From positions 124,001-188,000 of the forward strand of contig NZ_AP025292.1 in the NCBI RefSeq assembly GCF_036492425.1: a stretch of DNA of 64,000 nt, given 5' to 3'. Below, piece after piece: positions 1 to 8,775 of the stretch. The stretch is from Persicobacter psychrovividus. Lineage in GTDB: Bacteria > Bacteroidota > Bacteroidia > Cytophagales > Cyclobacteriaceae. The notes under the pieces are model-generated. The model had not been told where the DNA came from. It saw nothing but the letters and a program-made list of their open reading frames with translations, and did not search any database. How positions within the stretch are numbered: the first letter of the stretch is position 1; each line of letters starts with the position of its first letter. The position numbers and the translations under genes were made by a program.

Positions 1-1208
1 ACAAACTGCGTAGGGAAAGTTACGCGCTCTTTCAGCAACTGACCAATCGCTGCGGCTTTTTCTTCAGAACATTCCAAGCCTGCTTTTTGGGCATCAGCCA
101 ATACAAAAGCGGTTAGGTCTTCTGCAGAGCGGTTTTTCAGGTATTGCTGATTAAACCACTGTGCTTTCTGGATGTCGAATTTGGTTCCTGCCTTACCTAC
201 ACGCTCAATTGAGAATCGTTCGCAAAGATCCTCCAAAGAGAACATCTCTTCGTCGTTTCCTGGCGACCAGCCCAGCAATGCCAAAAAGTTGGTCATGGCT
301 TCAGGCAAATAACCTTGCTCACGGAAGCCCATAGACGTTTCGCCAGAGCGTGGGTCGTTCCAGTCCAATGGGAATACTGGGTAACCTTTTTTGTCGGCAT
401 CACGCTTCGATAATTTACCGTTACCGTCAGGCTTGAGGATTAGCGGCAAGTGAGCGAATTCAGGCATGCTGTCTTCCCATCCCAAAAATTCATATAGCAA
501 AACGTGGCATGGCGCTGAAGGCAACCACTCTTCACCACGAATGACGTGGGTGATTTTCATCAGATGATCATCCACTACATTGGCCAGGTGGTAAGTCGGC
601 ATACCGTCAGATTTCAGCAAAACTTTGTCATCAATATCGATAGACATCACTTTTACCCATCCTCGAACCATGTCTTTCAGGCGTACTTCCTCTTTTTGTG
701 GTACTTTCAAACGTACCACATAAGGCTCACCGGCATCCATTTTTGCTTTGACCTCCTCGGCAGAAAGTGTCAAAGAGTTTTTCATTGATGAACGGGTGAT
801 GGAGTTGTATTGTGGTTGTGCCACTTTAGCTTCCATCAATCTTTGGCGCATTGCATCGAGCTCCTCAGGGGTATCGAAAGCGTAGTATGCTTTGTCCTGG
901 TCGATCAGTTGCTGCACATATTTTTGATAGATGTCTTTGCGTTGTGACTGAACGTAAGGGCCGTGCTCCCCAGCCTCTTTTGCGCCAACACCTTCATCTA
1001 CTTCCATGCCCAACCAGTTGAGGGCTTCAAGGATGTAGGCTTCAGCACCTTCGACGAAACGGCTCTGGTCGGTATCTTCCAATCTTAAAAGGAATTTACC
1101 ACCATTTTTGCGTGCGAACAGGTAATTGAAAAGGGCAGTGCGGACACCACCGATATGAAGGGCTCCCGTTGGTGAGGGGGCGAAACGAACTCTTACTTCT
1201 TTTTCCAT
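1..1208 (-). CDS. gltX: Glutamyl-tRNA synthetase, C-terminus cut by window edge
   Basis: Class I aminoacyl-tRNA synthetase that charges tRNA-Glu in the cytoplasm. About 402 codons are present; the last ~100 (anticodon-binding domain) lie outside the window. Read on the minus strand, the protein begins MEKEVRVRFAPSPTGALHIG, giving the HIGH signature as HIGG at residues 18-21. The KMSKS-type loop reads KLSKR near residue 265. The VRGEEWLPS and DTDQSRF stretches are typical of discriminating GluRS. The ATG at 1208 is the first methionine before the conserved N-terminus. A promoter and a short 5' UTR lie just upstream. Identification is very secure. Confidence 0.97.
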   Translation of the reverse strand, partial: MEKEVRVRFAPSPTGALHIGGVRTALFNYLFARKNGGKFLLRLEDTDQSRFVEGAEAYILEALNWLGMEVDEGVGAKEAGEHGPYVQSQRKDIYQKYVQQLIDQDKAYYAFDTPEELDAMRQRLMEAKVAQPQYNSITRSSMKNSLTLSAEEVKAKMDAGEPYVVRLKVPQKEEVRLKDMVRGWVKVMSIDIDDKVLLKSDGMPTYHLANVVDDHLMKITHVIRGEEWLPSAPCHVLLYEFLGWEDSMPEFAHLPLILKPDGNGKLSKRDADKKGYPVFPLDWNDPRSGETSMGFREQGYLPEAMTNFLALLGWSPGNDEEMFSLEDLCERFSIERVGKAGTKFDIQKAQWFNQQYLKNRSAEDLTAFVLADAQKAGLECSEEKAAAIGQLLKERVTFPTQF

Positions 1209-1246
1209 TTATAGAGGAATGATTATTTATGTCAAAACCTGATTAG

Positions 1247-1308
1247 GCCGCTGTTGTTCAACGGCTAAAATCGTCTGCAAAGGTAACAATTCAGTGGGGA
1301 TTTTGAAA
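1247..1308 (-). promoter_or_regulatory. gltX promoter and 5' UTR hairpin
   Basis: On the minus strand a -7 box TACCTTTG (1285-1278) is preceded, after 19 bases, by TTTC (1308-1305). This is one base off the Bacteroidota consensus TTTG-N19-TAnnTTTG. Transcription would start near 1270, about 60 nt before the gltX ATG. The UTR contains a 7-bp hairpin (1247-1265, arms GCCGTTG/CAGCGGC with one G-U pair). Its function is unknown. Confidence 0.6.
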
Positions 1309-1381
1309 AAGCAGGGCGCAGGAACTGTAATATTACTTTGCAGGAGCACCAAGGGGGTATGCCTGTTGGGAAGCGGGCATG

Positions 1382-1407
1382 AAAAAAGCGCCTATTTCAG
1401 GCGCTTT
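1382..1407 (-). terminator. Rho-independent terminator for the TPR/PD40 gene
   Basis: Perfect 9-bp stem AAAGCGCCT/AGGCGCTTT with a 5-base loop, followed on the minus strand by six T. It lies about 50 bases past the stop at 1459. Confidence 0.8.
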
Positions 1408-1458
1408 AAGTTAGTGATGATGGGTTACGCTTTAAAATCAAAAGCGCACCTTGATGGC

Positions 1459-3360
1459 TTATTTACTGCTTTCAGATTTGGATTTCACCTTTACTTTATC
1501 AGTTGATCGCAGGTTTTTGGCAATAAATTTCATTTGGTTGACTTCCTCTTCAGGGCGAGATTTCAGGTATTCCCAGTCGAGTTGCGACATTTTGGCCATG
1601 CCTTCTTTGTCGTGGCGGAAAGCCCTGTAAATGATGATTCTGCGCCATTGGTCGGCGGTTTTATCGGTATTTTCTTTACAGAAATTGTATTCCTTTTGTG
1701 CTAAAGTAGCGCGTTGGGTGAACGACTTTGCGTAGTAATACCTGCCGAGCGTTTTGATGGTTTTTTTCTGCTCCTGATTTAAAGCATGATAATCTTCATT
1801 GAGTTTTGCTTTTAGTTCAGGGGCAAGCGTGAGGTACATATTCAGCCACATGACAGCAATGATGCGCTCTACTTTGTTTTTTTGCTGATGTTCAAGATCA
1901 GCATAATAATGCTCTGCCTGTTTTTCTTTTTCCTCGTAATTCAGCGCTTTTGGGGCTTTGGGTGCTGTTGGTGCTTTGCTTTCTTCGGGTGCAGCAACGG
2001 ACACGCTTGCGGTCAGTACCTCGGTGGAGGCTTTCGCATCCAGGTTGGTATTAAAAGAAAGTTTTTGTTGATCGCTGTTAATCTGCTGAATTTTATCGAT
2101 GGTGGATTGTGCCACCACGGCAGCCTGATCGATGGTCTGTTCATACACCTGATAACCATTTTGGCCCCTTTTGGAACTCCAAAGCATTTGGTGGTCGGTA
2201 AGCACAAGGTAACCGTCGTCGGCATGGGTATTAAAAGGCGCACCGAGGTTGACGACTTCATTCCGTGAAGCATCATATTTGAAAATATCATAACCACCAT
2301 AGTTGGAATGGCCGTCGCTGGTAAAGTACATGGTGTTGGTGCGGTGGTCAAATACGGGAGCAAGTTCATCGGAAGAGGAATTGACCTCCTCAAAGTTGAT
2401 GGCCTTTTTCCACTCCCCTTTGCTGTTTTTTACACTGTACCAGATATCGAATCCTCCTTTGCCATGTGGGCGGTCGGAGCTGAAATACAGGGTGTCGCCA
2501 GTGGCAGAAAGTGCAGGTGTGATGTTATCAAAGTAGGGATCGTTCACGCGGTCTTCCAATACCTGTGCCCTGCCCCATCGGCCATTTTTTCGGGTAGAAA
2601 AGTATAGCTGTGCGGGGTAGTTCAATGAACTTCTGACAAAATACAGGGTGTTGCCATCGGGGCTGATGATGGCACTTTCCTCCTGATTGGTGGACGTGAG
2701 GTTTTTCATCCCGTCGGTGGTGTTGAGGTAGGGTTCCCACTGTTGGGTATCGCTATTTTGGGTGAATCTTTCAAAAGCGCCTCGGCCCGTACGCTCGACA
2801 CTTGCCAGCCACAGTTGTTTTTGTTGTGGCAGGTAAGTTCCTGCAAAGTATTTCTTTGAAGTGGGGAATTCAGTCGCAAGGCGGAAACCGTCATTTTCAG
2901 AAGGCTGGTAGGGGTCGTTCAGGGCGAGTTCACAGCCCTTGACTTCCTCTTCAGCTTTGATGATCAGTGTTTTTGCATCTCCTTTAATCCGTCCACGGAT
3001 CGTTTTTGCCTCTTCAATAAAAGTATCGAAAGCACTGACGGCCTGTTCGTATTTTCCCATTTGCTTCAGTACAACGGCATAATCATAGCGCACCAAGGGA
3101 AGGTCTTCACGGTAGTCGCTGATGAGTTTTTCAAACATGGCAGTGGCCTTGTCGTGATCTCCCATCCCGATATAGCACTCCGCAAGCTCGAAAGCGGTGA
3201 AGGGGTCGAAATTGGCTTTCAGGGCTTTTTCATATAGTGGTACTGCTGCGGCATATTTTCCAGCATCGTAGGCTCTTTCAGCTTTTTCAATGGTGGAGTT
3301 TTGTGCTGCGGCAAAGTGGGCGTTACCTAAAATAAGGAGGAAAAGGAGGATTTTCTTCAT
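1459..3360 (-). CDS. Secreted TPR and PD40 beta-propeller protein without OmpA domain
   Basis: A signal peptide (residues 1-19, ending AAAQ) is followed by about three TPR-like helical repeats (20-150). Next comes a PD40/WD40-like propeller (about 160-420) with repeated blades such as GNTLYFVRS, GDTLYFSSDRP and NTMYFTSDGH. A charged helical C-terminal third (about 470-633) follows. In Bacteroidota this TPR-PD40 order usually continues into an OmpA peptidoglycan-binding domain, as in PorE-like envelope proteins; none is visible here. It probably sits in the periplasm or at the outer membrane, perhaps as a scaffold. It has its own terminator and appears monocistronic. No specific function can be assigned. 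Confidence 0.85.
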   Translation of the reverse strand: MKKILLFLLILGNAHFAAAQNSTIEKAERAYDAGKYAAAVPLYEKALKANFDPFTAFELAECYIGMGDHDKATAMFEKLISDYREDLPLVRYDYAVVLKQMGKYEQAVSAFDTFIEEAKTIRGRIKGDAKTLIIKAEEEVKGCELALNDPYQPSENDGFRLATEFPTSKKYFAGTYLPQQKQLWLASVERTGRGAFERFTQNSDTQQWEPYLNTTDGMKNLTSTNQEESAIISPDGNTLYFVRSSLNYPAQLYFSTRKNGRWGRAQVLEDRVNDPYFDNITPALSATGDTLYFSSDRPHGKGGFDIWYSVKNSKGEWKKAINFEEVNSSSDELAPVFDHRTNTMYFTSDGHSNYGGYDIFKYDASRNEVVNLGAPFNTHADDGYLVLTDHQMLWSSKRGQNGYQVYEQTIDQAAVVAQSTIDKIQQINSDQQKLSFNTNLDAKASTEVLTASVSVAAPEESKAPTAPKAPKALNYEEKEKQAEHYYADLEHQQKNKVERIIAVMWLNMYLTLAPELKAKLNEDYHALNQEQKKTIKTLGRYYYAKSFTQRATLAQKEYNFCKENTDKTADQWRRIIIYRAFRHDKEGMAKMSQLDWEYLKSRPEEEVNQMKFIAKNLRSTDKVKVKSKSESSK

Positions 3361-3732
3361 TTGGTTAATGTTGATAGCCTTTGTAGTTTAAATGGTGTGC
3401 TTACTGGTTGTAAAGACTTGTTAATTCATTAACAAGTAATGGGTTATTGATCAATCATTAAAAGCATAATTATACTAATTTATTTAAAATATATTAATAT
3501 TTTTATTTAATAAGTGATTATTTTATTGCTTTCCTTACAGCAATGCGGTATTATCTTAATTTGAGGATTATTGCGTGTATTACGGCTTGCCAAAATTGTA
3601 CAGAGTAGCGGCATTTTGCGGTTACTGTTTTTAAGGGAAGAGAATAAATCTTACCTTTGATTGTTCAGTATTAATCAAATGAGCAGTCAGTGGCCTTCTA
3701 CGTACTGAATAAAAAAAAGACTTAATGGGATT
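3361..3732. other. AT-rich divergent intergenic region
   Basis: This 372-bp gap separates the divergent TPR/PD40 gene and cysE. It is strongly AT-rich around 3470-3530 and should hold both promoters. Only one recognisable promoter box, at 3652-3659 for cysE, was found. No ORF or RNA gene was seen. Confidence 0.6.
3652..3659 (+). promoter_or_regulatory. cysE -7 promoter box
   Basis: TACCTTTG matches the Bacteroidota TAnnTTTG element and lies 73 bases before the cysE ATG. No good TTG element was found 17-23 bases upstream, so the support is partial. Confidence 0.45.
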
Positions 3733-4563
3733 ATGACTATGGATAAGGAATTTATAAACAAGCTGTTTGCCTACCACCAATCAACACCACCGATGCCTTA
3801 CCGTTCTTCGGTATGTGACTTGCTGGAAAAGGTGAGGGAGTTCCTGTTTCCACAGCTTTCAGAAAGCTGTATTGTGTCTCCTGCGCAGTTAGAGGCGCAG
3901 TATCAGGTGCTTTATGCCAAGATGCTCAATATTCTGGTGGGAATGCGGAAAGAGTTGCGCGATGACCCTGAAAAACTTACGCACCAGATTTTTGAAAAAT
4001 TCCCTCAGATTCATGCTTGCCTGAAAAAGGATGCTGAAGCGATTTGTGAAGGTGACCCTGCGGCCTCTGGTGTCGATCAGGTGATTCGTACCTACCCAGG
4101 CTTCAAGGCGATTTTCAGTCACCGTTTTGCCCACGAGTTGTATTTGCTGGATATTCCTCTTTTGCCACGCATCATCAGTGAAAATGCGCACAGCCATACG
4201 GGGATCGACATCCACCCAGGAGCTAAGATTGGCGCCTATTTTTGCATTGATCACGGGACGGGTATTGTGATTGGGGAAACGACAGAAATTGGTGATCACG
4301 TGAAGCTGTACCAGGGGGTAACCCTCGGAGCGCTGAGTGTGGACAAAAGCATGGCGGAAACAAAGCGGCACCCTACATTGCATGACCATGTGGTGGTTTA
4401 TGCTGGGGCGACGATTCTTGGTGGCCATACGATTATTGGTGAGAATAGCACGATTGGCGGTAACGTCTGGCTGACGAGCTCGGTGCAGAAGGATTCCGTA
4501 GTGTATCACCGTCCGCAGATTATCATGAAAAATAAAAATGAAGCCAGCAGCGAAAGTGCTTAA
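3733..4563 (+). CDS. cysE: Serine O-acetyltransferase
   Basis: Transfers acetyl from acetyl-CoA to L-serine, giving O-acetylserine for cysteine synthesis. The 276 residues match the usual family length. The N-terminal ~130 residues are the helical SATase domain. From about residue 150 comes the left-handed beta-helix with hexapeptide repeats (IDIHPGAKIGAYFCIDHGTG, VIGETTEIGD, VYAGATILGG). The DHGTG segment carries the catalytic histidine of the family. The loop with KRHP precedes the last coils. No cysK/cysM is adjacent. Translation starts at ATG 3733; a second in-frame ATG two codons later is an alternative. A bidirectional terminator follows. Confidence 0.95.
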   Translation: MTMDKEFINKLFAYHQSTPPMPYRSSVCDLLEKVREFLFPQLSESCIVSPAQLEAQYQVLYAKMLNILVGMRKELRDDPEKLTHQIFEKFPQIHACLKKDAEAICEGDPAASGVDQVIRTYPGFKAIFSHRFAHELYLLDIPLLPRIISENAHSHTGIDIHPGAKIGAYFCIDHGTGIVIGETTEIGDHVKLYQGVTLGALSVDKSMAETKRHPTLHDHVVVYAGATILGGHTIIGENSTIGGNVWLTSSVQKDSVVYHRPQIIMKNKNEASSESA

Positions 4564-4602
4564 ATTAGCTGTTGGAAGCTGAAACGCTTTGTACAATAAA
4601 AT

Positions 4603-4648
4603 AAAAAAAGGTGATGCTCCCAAGTACAGAGGAGGATCACCTTTTTTG
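4603..4648. terminator. Bidirectional terminator between cysE and the glycoside hydrolase gene
   Basis: The arms AAAAAAGGTGAT and ATCACCTTTTTT form a 12-bp stem with T-runs on both strands. It serves two convergent genes and ends two bases before the stop at 4650. Confidence 0.85.
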
Positions 4649-4649
4649 T

Positions 4650-7316
4650 TTATTCGGCCGTAATGCGCATATAGTCGATCAGTGCCTTGTTGTTTTCCTG
4701 TCGCCAGCCATCGTTAAAAGATTCGAGGCTGAGAGAAATGGTTGATCTCCCTTTGGGCAGGCGGATCAGGGTCTTGTTGCTATATCCCCAGTTCGACCAC
4801 TCCCCTTTTCCTCTCGAGGGCATCACAACCACCCCCTGATAAATACCGGAAATACTTAGGCTTCGCGAAACACACGCCCCCTGCGCTTTATCGGGCTGCT
4901 GGCCGTTACTGTAATGGAAATCAATAAAATAGTTGCCTTCATGCTTTAGGTTGATCTGAAAGTTCACCATGCTGCGGTCTTCTCCCTTCAGGGTAAAATA
5001 ACCGATAGGTTTCAGTCCTTTAACATCTGCACTTTTGTGATAAGTAACATTGGAAGCCGGTACCAAAAGGGTGTTAGATTCCGGAAGCAAAGGCTTTGAA
5101 ATGTAGGAGGTGAAGCCCAGGGAATCAATCCCCTGCACGCTGTACTGGGCATGGTCGTTGGGGATGAGCTTGAAGTTATGCTCATCAGCAACATACGCAT
5201 ACGGGAGCCCATTGCGTAGCACATTGTAGGCAATGGCATTTTTCTGCTGATCCCAATGGAGGGTATTGCCATCTATTTTTGCCATCGGGCTCTTGAGCAT
5301 TTTCACCATAGGTAATAAATCTACTTCAGAAGCCGGCCATGGTGTGTTGGTCATAACGATCTTCACCTGATGTTTCCCTTTGATATTGTTGGGAATGCTG
5401 TGGGTACTTTTGGCAACATTATCAATGCTGAAAGATTTAATGTGCTGACCGTGCCCACTGATCTGAATATCGAGCAGGCTGTTTCTGTATTTAAAGTTTT
5501 TCAGGTGTAACTCGCTGCCAAAACTGCCCGGAATCTTCGGCGCAAAGTGCAGCCCCGATTCCCGGAAGTCCATGCCCATCAGTACGCGGTAATATAGACC
5601 GAGCGTGGCACAGGCACTCCAGAGTTTTTCTTCAGGAGTGGCGTTGATATAGTTGATCGTGCCCGTGGAGGCGTTTACACTTGCCGGAGTTTGTAAGCTC
5701 AGGGAGTTGGCGCGCAGCAGGCTACCGATGCCAAACCTTGCGGCTTCCTCATTACTATTTTCACTTGCCCCCCAGATCCATAAAGTTTGTATCAGTGGGA
5801 GAATGTGCGCCTGATCGTCTGAAATGTTATTGGCCAAAGGGCAATAGGCCGGAATGCCAAAAGGTGCCAGGGGAACATTCTGGTAAAGCAATTTGGCCTG
5901 CCGCTTACTCGTAATGCCATTGAGGGTGGTCATGGCTTCGCCGAAATAATCTATTCTGTTGAACTTATAAAGGTTTGAGGGGCCATAAACATAAGAGGAG
6001 TAATATCCGACATTCTCATTCCACAGGTTTTTATTAATCGCCAGTTTAAGCTGCTGTTGGTATTTCCGGTAGCGGTCGCTCTCTTTGCCGAGCAGGTCGG
6101 AGGCCTGCGCGAGAATACTGAAAAGTTGGTAATGAATGGTATTGGTACTGAGGTGCTGACTGTTGAAAATGTCGGTGGGCTGCATCCATTTCGGGTAATT
6201 CGACAGGCTGGCACCCACGCCAATATTAGCGCCTTTGATCAGGCCAGTATGGTGATCCATCAGCGTGATGATGTCCTGCTCAACGGTTTCCTGAAGAATA
6301 GGATAAATAAACTCCAGCCACTCCCGGTCGCCGGTTACCAGATATAGCTGCCAGGCAGAAATACCCCAAAGCACGTGCTCCGAAGAAATAGGCCAGCCGC
6401 CAAAATGTTTATCGTAATTGGTAATTCGGTTTTGGGTAATCTGTGCGGTCAGGTTGGTCTTGACGGTCTCAGGGTCAAGGATTCCCAGGGCAAGCATGGT
6501 CGCAAAAGTCATGTTTGACTCTTCATTGATCGTCTGTGATTGTGTTGCCCATGCTGAATGGTGAAAGTAATCGTTCACATAATCAATGGCGAGCTGATAG
6601 TTGCGCTCCAGGATGGTCACATTTGAAAGTAACTCCGGATAGAAGTAATTCGCCCGGCCCGAGGGCTTCCATTGGTTGGCGGTAAACTCTTTTCGGTTCC
6701 TGATCTGCAGGGTCAGTTGATAGATCCCCTCCTGATCGGTCGCTTCAAGCAAATATTGCTGTGTCCCCTCGATGGGCTGATTAAGGATCATTCCCTGTGG
6801 GATATTGGTCAGCAGGGCAATGTCCTGCAGTTCATCTTTATAGATCACATCCTCCCCAAACTGGCAATAGCCCTGCCGTTTGATCTCCTGCAAAACCGGC
6901 GAAAAGTCCAGCTTGAAACTAATGGCGGTCAGTGCTTTGTTGGCTTGTGTATTTGCTTTAATTTTTAGACTGGTGTCGGGGGCATGCTTTCCGAACACCA
7001 CCATGGGGCAGTCCAGGTGCCCATGCGCCTGTGCTTTGGTATGATACTGATGGTACTCACTTGAGGGGAATTCAATATTTTTCCCATTGACGGTGAAAGT
7101 GTACTTGATATTTTTGGGAATGATATTTTTTTCCCGTTGATAATAGTTGGTGCGTAATCCTGTTTGTGTAGTTTTGGCACTGTAATTTTGACCAATGACT
7201 GCACTTGGGTATATCGTGAAGTAGCCGACATTGAACATGGCGTATTCTTCTTGCGTTTTTTTGCAAGCGGAACAACTCAAGATCAGGCCAATAAAAAGGA
7301 ATAGTTTTCTAATCAT
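4650..7316 (-). CDS. Lipoprotein with (alpha/alpha)6 glycoside hydrolase domain and C-terminal carbohydrate-binding-like domain
   Basis: Starting at ATG 7316, the protein has a lipoprotein signal (MIRKLFLFIGLILSCSACKK). An N-terminal beta-rich region (~20-270) precedes a helical toroid (~270-640). The toroid's segments, such as GGWPISSEHVLWGISAWQLY and LIQTLWIWG, resemble GH63/MGH1-like trehalase- or glucosidase-type catalytic domains. A spacer and then a CBM6/CBM35-like beta-sandwich (~760-888) end the protein. It is likely an outer-membrane-anchored glycan hydrolase with unknown substrate. No SusC/SusD pair or other hydrolase lies nearby, so it is not part of an evident polysaccharide locus. 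An upstream in-frame ATG at 7376 would hide the signal peptide and was rejected. Confidence 0.75.
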   Translation of the reverse strand: MIRKLFLFIGLILSCSACKKTQEEYAMFNVGYFTIYPSAVIGQNYSAKTTQTGLRTNYYQREKNIIPKNIKYTFTVNGKNIEFPSSEYHQYHTKAQAHGHLDCPMVVFGKHAPDTSLKIKANTQANKALTAISFKLDFSPVLQEIKRQGYCQFGEDVIYKDELQDIALLTNIPQGMILNQPIEGTQQYLLEATDQEGIYQLTLQIRNRKEFTANQWKPSGRANYFYPELLSNVTILERNYQLAIDYVNDYFHHSAWATQSQTINEESNMTFATMLALGILDPETVKTNLTAQITQNRITNYDKHFGGWPISSEHVLWGISAWQLYLVTGDREWLEFIYPILQETVEQDIITLMDHHTGLIKGANIGVGASLSNYPKWMQPTDIFNSQHLSTNTIHYQLFSILAQASDLLGKESDRYRKYQQQLKLAINKNLWNENVGYYSSYVYGPSNLYKFNRIDYFGEAMTTLNGITSKRQAKLLYQNVPLAPFGIPAYCPLANNISDDQAHILPLIQTLWIWGASENSNEEAARFGIGSLLRANSLSLQTPASVNASTGTINYINATPEEKLWSACATLGLYYRVLMGMDFRESGLHFAPKIPGSFGSELHLKNFKYRNSLLDIQISGHGQHIKSFSIDNVAKSTHSIPNNIKGKHQVKIVMTNTPWPASEVDLLPMVKMLKSPMAKIDGNTLHWDQQKNAIAYNVLRNGLPYAYVADEHNFKLIPNDHAQYSVQGIDSLGFTSYISKPLLPESNTLLVPASNVTYHKSADVKGLKPIGYFTLKGEDRSMVNFQINLKHEGNYFIDFHYSNGQQPDKAQGACVSRSLSISGIYQGVVVMPSRGKGEWSNWGYSNKTLIRLPKGRSTISLSLESFNDGWRQENNKALIDYMRITAE

Positions 7317-7413
7317 AAAGAAAAATTTTAGCAAGGGCGAACCCATTCCAAAAAGCTTTTCGCGTTTGTCTGTCAAAAATATCTTAAATTTATCGCTGTT
7401 TAACCATTTGGCT

Positions 7414-8163
7414 ATGAGATTTTATAAATACTTTTTGCTTTCGTTGTTGCTGATGCTTGTTGCACAGGCGAAGGCGCAGCAGTTCATCGGTGTACGAGGC
7501 AGTGGCGGCGTATCGACGGTGAATTTTCAGAATAATATCAATAATGCAAATTTCTTTACGGCTTTTACCCCGGCCTATTCGGGGGGCGCCTTTTACAGAA
7601 TATACACAGGACCCCACGCCGGCTTGCAAACGGGGCTGGATTTTACCAAAAAGGGGTTTATTCAGCGGCTTCCGGCATCAAGTACACAAGACACTTTGCA
7701 GGCAGCGAGCTATACCTACCTTGAGGTGCCATTGATGTCGAGCTTTTACTTTTTTAAAGGATCGACCAAGGTGGTATTGAACCTGGGGCCTTATTTTGCT
7801 TATCAGCTCAGTAACACACAACAGCTGGTGAGCCGAAGTTCGGGGGATATCATCAGTGAGGGGCCATTGGACTATGATGATTTCAGGGACAATCGTTTTG
7901 ACCTTGGCATTCGTGCCGAGTTGGGTTTGCTGCAATCCTTTGGTCCAAATTCACTCGAACTTACGGGGGTGTTCAGTATGGGGCTGAAAAATATCATCAA
8001 CCCAGATTATCCTTCAGCGCCTTTAGGGACCCTGAATATGTATCTGGGGATTCAGCTGGCGTATATGTTCCAGTTTGATAATGCCCGTGAACGTTTCCCA
8101 TTTGTGGATCAACGCCGAAAGCTGGCGCGTAAAAAACAGAAAAAAGAGAAAAGACATTATTAG
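7414..8163 (+). CDS. Outer-membrane beta-barrel protein (PorT-like fold)
   Basis: The signal peptide MRFYKYFLLSLLLMLVAQAKAQ supports the start at ATG 7414 rather than the longer frame from 7231. The mature ~227 residues show alternating amphipathic strands (GVRGSGGVSTVNF, GLQTGLDFTKKGF, YLEVPLMSSFYFF). They match the outer-membrane beta-barrel families common in Bacteroidota (PF13568 type). After the last aromatic strand (YLGIQLAYMFQF) a ~25-residue tail is very rich in Lys/Arg. The gene is divergent from the glycoside hydrolase lipoprotein with a 97-bp gap. Role unknown; barrel assignment is fairly secure. Confidence 0.75.
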   Translation: MRFYKYFLLSLLLMLVAQAKAQQFIGVRGSGGVSTVNFQNNINNANFFTAFTPAYSGGAFYRIYTGPHAGLQTGLDFTKKGFIQRLPASSTQDTLQAASYTYLEVPLMSSFYFFKGSTKVVLNLGPYFAYQLSNTQQLVSRSSGDIISEGPLDYDDFRDNRFDLGIRAELGLLQSFGPNSLELTGVFSMGLKNIINPDYPSAPLGTLNMYLGIQLAYMFQFDNARERFPFVDQRRKLARKKQKKEKRHY

Positions 8164-8183
8164 GATTTTGGGCCGCCCGTTTT

Positions 8184-8203
8184 AAAAAAAGCTTCACCGC
8201 TTT
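8184..8203 (-). terminator. Weak hairpin overlapping the GNAT stop codon
   Basis: On the minus strand AAAGC-GGTGAA-GCTTT is followed by T's. The stem has only 5 bp and overlaps the stop codon, so this is a tentative terminator. Confidence 0.35.
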
Positions 8204-8702
8204 AATGTTGCTTGAGTGCCGATAGCTGAAGCAACATGGGCAAATCACAGGCACGGTGTCCGGTGTTTCCCATCGGTGTTTCTATGGTTTTAAATCCGGT
8301 CTTTTTATATAATCCAACGGCACTTTCAAGGCTTGGCAGCGTTTCGAGATAAACCTGTTTAAAGCCTTTTTTTTGTGCAAAATCGAGGCACTTATTCATC
8401 AGAAGCTTGCCGTATCCCTTGCCACGGGCTTGTGCACTAAGGAACATCCGCTGGAGTTCGCAGGTTTCAGTTGGGGAGCCCGCGCCCTTAAGTGGGGCAA
8501 TGCCCGCACCTCCAATAATCAGTCCTTTATCTTCAATAATGAAATAGCGTGAGGAGGCTGTTTGGTAATGTGCGCTCATTTGGTCGAGCATGGGGTCGAA
8601 ATAAATGGTTCCCTCTTTGTTCTCGCCGTACTCTTCTAATGCCGACCGGATAATTTGGGCGATCAGGGGATTGTCGTTGGGGGTGATGGTTCGGATGGTC
8701 AT
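8202..8702 (-). CDS. GNAT family N-acetyltransferase
   Basis: A 166-residue single-domain acetyltransferase. The acetyl-CoA loop reads LSAQARGKGYGKLLM, the classic R/Q-x-x-G-x-G/A motif of motif A. It is followed by the motif-B-like SLESAVGLYKKTGFK. The substrate cannot be predicted. The start is set at ATG 8702 (MTIRTITPND), which begins directly at the fold; the upstream in-frame codons at 8726 add only a short unconserved leader. The upstream gene ohr is on the same strand, but a strong terminator lies between them, so the two are probably transcribed separately. Confidence 0.9.
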   Translation of the reverse strand: MTIRTITPNDNPLIAQIIRSALEEYGENKEGTIYFDPMLDQMSAHYQTASSRYFIIEDKGLIIGGAGIAPLKGAGSPTETCELQRMFLSAQARGKGYGKLLMNKCLDFAQKKGFKQVYLETLPSLESAVGLYKKTGFKTIETPMGNTGHRACDLPMLLQLSALKQH

Positions 8703-8715
8703 GCAGGAAGTAAAA

Positions 8716-8747
8716 CAAAAAAGCACAAACGGTCAAATTTGTGCTTT
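8716..8747 (-). terminator. ohr terminator
   Basis: A perfect 10-bp stem AAAGCACAAA/TTTGTGCTTT with an 8-base loop, followed by T's on the minus strand. It lies 30 bases past the ohr stop and overlaps the start of the next gene's leader. Confidence 0.8.
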
Positions 8748-8775
8748 AATTTCGGGTTAAGAAAGAGGTGTTATA

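Noticed and set aside
3889-4623. 244-codon frame opposite cysE
   Set aside because: It is antisense to a clear hexapeptide-repeat enzyme and has no recognisable domain.
7231-7413. Upstream extension of the barrel gene
   Set aside because: It would place 61 extra residues before a clear signal peptide and overlap the divergent gene's start.
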